NCBI GenBank assembly: GCA_023412695.1
Contig: JAEYNG010000461.1
Location: 1 to 10,117, forward strand
Source: Planctomycetota bacterium
GTDB lineage: Bacteria; Planctomycetota; Phycisphaerae; Phycisphaerales; UBA1924
DNA length: 10,117 bases
Reading direction: 5' to 3'
Of the stretch, positions 7,939 to 10,117 are shown piece by piece. The notes under the pieces were generated by a model. That model was not told the origin of the DNA. It worked only from the letters and a program-made list of their open reading frames with translations, and did not search any database. The position numbers and the translations under genes are program-made. The first letter of the stretch is position 1; every line of letters starts with the position of its first letter.

Positions 7939-7942
7939 CTCC
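7939..7942 (-). promoter_or_regulatory. Ribosome binding site deciding the GTG start of mgtE
   Basis: On the minus strand GGAG sits 7 bases ahead of GTG 7931. There is no nearby in-frame ATG and the N domain of MgtE starts right after, so GTG is the best start. Confidence 0.6.
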
Positions 7943-7988
7943 GTCGCGGACGGCAAAGCGTACGCCGTCGCGCGAGGTGAATCGCGGC

Positions 7989-8714
7989 TCACACGGCCAG
8001 CGCACCTAGCGAGACCAGGCCCAGCGGCTCACGCGCGAAGAACGGCTCGCCCGCATTGGTCCCGATCCGAGAACCGAAGTACCCCCCCTGCTGCTCCACC
8101 CATTCCACCACGCGCCGGTTTCCGACGTTCTTCACGAACTGCGACTCGTACGCCAGGATCGCCTCGCGCTTCGCCGCGACATAGGCGGTCGTGTCCACGA
8201 TAAAGCTCGGCGTGGGCACGATCCGCAGGTGCGTCGCGTAATAGTGGAACAGCCACTTGGGGTACAGCGGTGGCTTGCCCTCGTCGCCCGGCATCGAGAC
8301 CTTGGTCAGCTTCGCATCGAAACGTGCATCCTCGACGATCCGCGTGACGGCGAGGTGGTCGGGGTGCGCATCCTCGAAGTATGGCACGAAGATCACCTGC
8401 GCCTGCAGCGCGCGGACCACCCCCGCCACTCTGTGCCGCGCCTCCAGCGAGTGCGTCACCTCGCGGTTCTTCAGGCCGAGTTGAACCCGCCGCACCGGAC
8501 TCGAGCCGTCCGCCGGTGACAGCCGCCGCGCCGCCTCCGCGGCCTCCTTCGCCCGCGTCACCGGGTCACCGAACGGTGTCGGCTCGCCGTCGGTCATGTC
8601 GAGCAGCGTGACGGCGTGCCCTTGAGCTGCGAGCAGGGCGATCGTGCCGCCCATGCCGAGCTCCTGATCATCCGGATGGGGACCGACAACAAGGATGTTC
8701 AACTTCTTGGACAC
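7989..8714 (-). CDS. bshB1: PIG-L family deacetylase, bacillithiol biosynthesis BshB1-type
   Basis: The 241-residue product has the PIG-L/LmbE fold and near-family length. The first motif is PHPDDQELGMGGT, with H13 and D16 as likely zinc ligands and D15 as base. The second is DAHPDH, with H120 as the third zinc ligand and H117 as the catalytic histidine. The sequence also follows BshB1 in particular: the stretch DARFDAKLTKV, the PSFIVD strand, the KREAILAYESQF helix and the ending GTNAGEPFFAREPLGL. BshB1 removes acetyl from GlcNAc-malate, the second step to bacillithiol, a low-molecular-weight thiol, in the cytoplasm. No ATG precedes the first strand; GTG 8714 is chosen, with TTG 8702 as alternative, and neither has a strong ribosome site. 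The gene lies 38 bases after the lipoprotein gene and 57 before mgtE, so an operon is likely. A related PIG-L activity, such as MshB-like or another N-acetylglucosamine deacetylase, is possible but fits the sequence less well. Confidence 0.85.
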   Translation of the reverse strand: MSKKLNILVVGPHPDDQELGMGGTIALLAAQGHAVTLLDMTDGEPTPFGDPVTRAKEAAEAARRLSPADGSSPVRRVQLGLKNREVTHSLEARHRVAGVVRALQAQVIFVPYFEDAHPDHLAVTRIVEDARFDAKLTKVSMPGDEGKPPLYPKWLFHYYATHLRIVPTPSFIVDTTAYVAAKREAILAYESQFVKNVGNRRVVEWVEQQGGYFGSRIGTNAGEPFFAREPLGLVSLGALAV

Positions 8715-8752
8715 AGCAGAGTCATCAAAGGTCCACGTGCATATCGCACGCG

Positions 8753-9208
8753 TCAGTTTTCGTCGCTCCGCCCCACCACGATCAGCCCGAGCAGTTCCCG
8801 CGGCTCGACATCGAGCGGCTCGATCTGCGCCAGCACCAGCTTCTCCGGACGCTCCGTCGCAAAGAACCCGCCGGCCTTGAACGGCGTGCCGTACGCGTCC
8901 TTGAAGTCGTACAGGTTCAGCCGCAGCGTCTCGCCGACGCCGAAGCCGTCGATCTCCCGGCTGTACCAGCCGTTCACCCACATCCGCGCCCGGCCGATCG
9001 ACCGCGCCGTCGTGTTCGTCATCGTGATGTGCGTGTCGTCGCGCACCACCTGCACGTCCATCACGGACGTCTGCACCGCGTCGTCCCGGTACATCGGCAG
9101 CCCTGCCTCGACCCGGCACCCCGTCCGGCACCCAGCAAGCAGCGTGACCGCGCCCGCGGCCATGACCGCCGCCAGCCGCCGCATGTCCTTCCGCTCATTC
9201 CGCTTCAT
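8753..9208 (-). CDS. Small putative lipoprotein of unknown function
   Basis: The 151-residue product starts at ATG 9208, preceded by GGAG at a spacing of 9 bases. ATG 9184 is an in-frame alternative that gives a tighter signal peptide. The N-terminus has a basic head (KRNERKDMRR), a hydrophobic core (LAAVMAAGAVTLL) and a lipobox LLAGC, so it is predicted to be lipidated and exported. The mature part looks beta-rich: alternating strands (VMDVQVVRDDTHITMTNTT), then a WVNGWYSREIDGFGVGET block, a YDFKDAYGTPFKAGGFFATE block, and a final strand LVLAQIEPL. A short Asp/Asn tail ends the protein. It resembles small planctomycete proteins I know only as hypothetical; a loose likeness to YcfL-type domains cannot be confirmed. 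It is the first gene of the minus-strand trio and is divergent from dus. Confidence 0.75.
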   Translation of the reverse strand: MKRNERKDMRRLAAVMAAGAVTLLAGCRTGCRVEAGLPMYRDDAVQTSVMDVQVVRDDTHITMTNTTARSIGRARMWVNGWYSREIDGFGVGETLRLNLYDFKDAYGTPFKAGGFFATERPEKLVLAQIEPLDVEPRELLGLIVVGRSDEN

Positions 9209-9247
9209 GCCTGCCTGCTCCGTTCGCAAACCTAAACTCCATTGCCC
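9209..9247. promoter_or_regulatory. 39-base divergent spacer between the lipoprotein gene and dus
   Basis: Both divergent genes must take their promoters from this spacer or from within each other. On the plus strand TAAACT (9233-9238) is a possible -10 only 9 bases before ATG 9248, which would give a leaderless or nearly leaderless dus message; no ribosome site precedes that ATG. No clear -35 is visible for either direction. Confidence 0.3.
9218..9221 (-). promoter_or_regulatory. Ribosome binding site of the lipoprotein gene
   Basis: GGAG on the minus strand lies 9 bases before ATG 9208. It favours this start over ATG 9184, whose purine run (GGAAGGA) is only a base away from the start codon. 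Confidence 0.45.
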
Positions 9248-10117
9248 ATGGGCTGCACCGACTCCAACAACGCCACCCCGCCCTCGCCGGCGATCGCCCC
9301 GGGCGCCGAGAGCATCAGCGTACCCGAAGCCGCCAAGGCGTTCGCGGCGCGCGGGCTCGACCCGCGCATCCGGGCCGCGGTGCCCGGGTGGACGACCGAT
9401 GCGCCCTTCTTCCAGGCGGGCCTTGCCGGCTACTCCGACGCCGCGATGCGGATCGTAGCCAGACGCCTCGGGTGCCCCTTCTGCGTCACCGAGGCGTTGC
9501 TGGACCGCGCGCTGCTCGGCGGCGGCCACGGCTTCGACAAGGCCGACCTCCAATCGCTCCGCGACAACGTCCCCGGCGGCGCGGAGGACCACCCGCTCTG
9601 CGGCCAGATCATGGGCAGCGACCCCGACGAGATGGCCGCCGCGGCGGTGAAGATGATCGAACAGGGCGCCCGCGGCCGCCGCGCATACCGAGAGATGGCC
9701 TATGGCCAGGACGGCGAGTTCCCCAAGGCCGGTGAGTTTCTCGAAGACCTGCAGCACCCGACCTGCGGCGACGAAGACCCCGCGCCACTCTCGCTCTCCC
9801 CTTCACACTCCCGCCCTCACTCCTCGACTCGCCGGCCCGCCGACGACGCTTCGCTGACCTTCGCGACCATCGACGTCAATCTTGCGTGCCCGGTGAAGAA
9901 GATCCGGAGCAAGGCCCGCGGCGGACACTGGCTCGCCGAGCCCGAGGGCGCGATCGTCATCCTCCGCGCCGTGCGTGACGCCGTGCCGCGACACATCCCG
10001 TGCACCGTCAAACTCCGCCGCGCGTACGACGACACGCTTGAGATGGCTCGCAACTTCGAGTGCATCTTCGACGCAGCGTACGAGCTTGGCTACGCGTGGG
10101 CGACCGTGCACGCCCGC
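9248..10117 (+). CDS. dus: tRNA-dihydrouridine synthase, planctomycete-type, 3' end outside window
   Basis: The frame is open from ATG 9248 to the right edge (290 codons, no stop). It encodes an FMN-dependent TIM-barrel enzyme that reduces uridines in tRNA. Visible blocks in order are: QAGLAGYSDAAMR (56-68), the APMAGVTD-like FMN strand; FCVTEALLDRAL; CGQIMGSDPDEM, the usual Q-GSDP block; IDVNLACPVKKI with the catalytic cysteine C214; RGGHWL; CTVKLRRAYDDT; and TVHAR at the edge. The cysteine normally sits near residue 95-100. It is displaced here by a ~45-residue N-terminal extension rich in Pro and Ala, and by a ~60-residue insertion (about 142-201) holding a Ser/Pro/His-rich low-complexity run. 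The ACPVKKI/RGGH form is the one I associate with planctomycetes. The start is uncertain: ATG 9248 is the only in-frame ATG before the FMN strand, but a later GTG is possible. The family call is strong; the tRNA position modified is unknown. Confidence 0.9.
   Translation, partial: MGCTDSNNATPPSPAIAPGAESISVPEAAKAFAARGLDPRIRAAVPGWTTDAPFFQAGLAGYSDAAMRIVARRLGCPFCVTEALLDRALLGGGHGFDKADLQSLRDNVPGGAEDHPLCGQIMGSDPDEMAAAAVKMIEQGARGRRAYREMAYGQDGEFPKAGEFLEDLQHPTCGDEDPAPLSLSPSHSRPHSSTRRPADDASLTFATIDVNLACPVKKIRSKARGGHWLAEPEGAIVILRAVRDAVPRHIPCTVKLRRAYDDTLEMARNFECIFDAAYELGYAWATVHAR
9787..9832 (+). repeat. Pyrimidine-rich low-complexity tract inside dus
   Basis: The coding strand here is a near-continuous C/T run built of CTC and CAC units. 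It encodes a Ser/Pro/His run within the extra segment of the Dus protein. It does not look like conserved barrel sequence. It has no clear tandem unit and no inverted repeat that I can see. Confidence 0.45.

Noticed and set aside
6762..8009. A 415-codon plus-strand frame opposite mgtE
   Set aside because: It is rich in Arg, Gln and His without any fold-like pattern, and the opposite strand is a full-length MgtE.
8715..9131. An upstream extension of the deacetylase frame through the lipoprotein gene
   Set aside because: The PIG-L fold begins at the NILVVG strand a few residues after GTG 8714, and the lipoprotein is the credible product of the upstream region.
9209..9757. An N-terminal extension of the lipoprotein frame across the dus region
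   Set aside because: It would place the lipobox far inside the protein and runs opposite the real dus coding sequence. ATG 9208 has a ribosome site and a signal peptide.

Overview
The window is gene-dense and GC-rich, with strongly GC-biased third codon positions; the long antisense reading frames are shadows of that bias. It looks like a planctomycete chromosome, most likely from the Phycisphaerae side. This is an inference from three things: the form of the dihydrouridine synthase at the right edge (ACPVKKI and RGGH motifs, SLRR-like strand), a bacillithiol-type deacetylase, and the general style of the small lipoprotein. No rRNA, tRNA, CRISPR array, insertion sequence or gene-free stretch longer than about 80 bases is visible.

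Left part (1-5205, plus strand): the C-terminal part of a TolC-type outer-membrane factor is followed 3 bases later by a complete RND (HAE1/AcrB-type) inner-membrane pump. Together these are two parts of a tripartite efflux system; the periplasmic adaptor is presumably upstream of the window. A secreted protein follows 47 bases later, joining an NTF2-like N-terminal region to a zinc gluzincin (HExxH...EGxAE) domain.

Middle (5206-6619, plus strand): after an AT-rich 80-base gap comes a translationally coupled pair (ATGA overlap). The first gene is a DUF6036/AbiEii-like nucleotidyltransferase-fold protein. The second is an unrecognised protein with a probable C-terminal winged helix. It looks like a small accessory cassette and is the best candidate here for an under-described system, possibly toxin-antitoxin or abortive-infection-like. 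Its last 23 codons run antisense into the neighbouring mgtE.

Right part (6549-9208, minus strand): a probable three-gene operon reads leftward, in the order small lipoprotein, bshB1-type PIG-L deacetylase (bacillithiol biosynthesis), mgtE magnesium transporter. Only 39 bases separate the lipoprotein start from the divergent dus gene (9248 to the right edge, plus strand). That dus has an N-terminal extension and an unusual low-complexity insertion ahead of the catalytic-cysteine strand.
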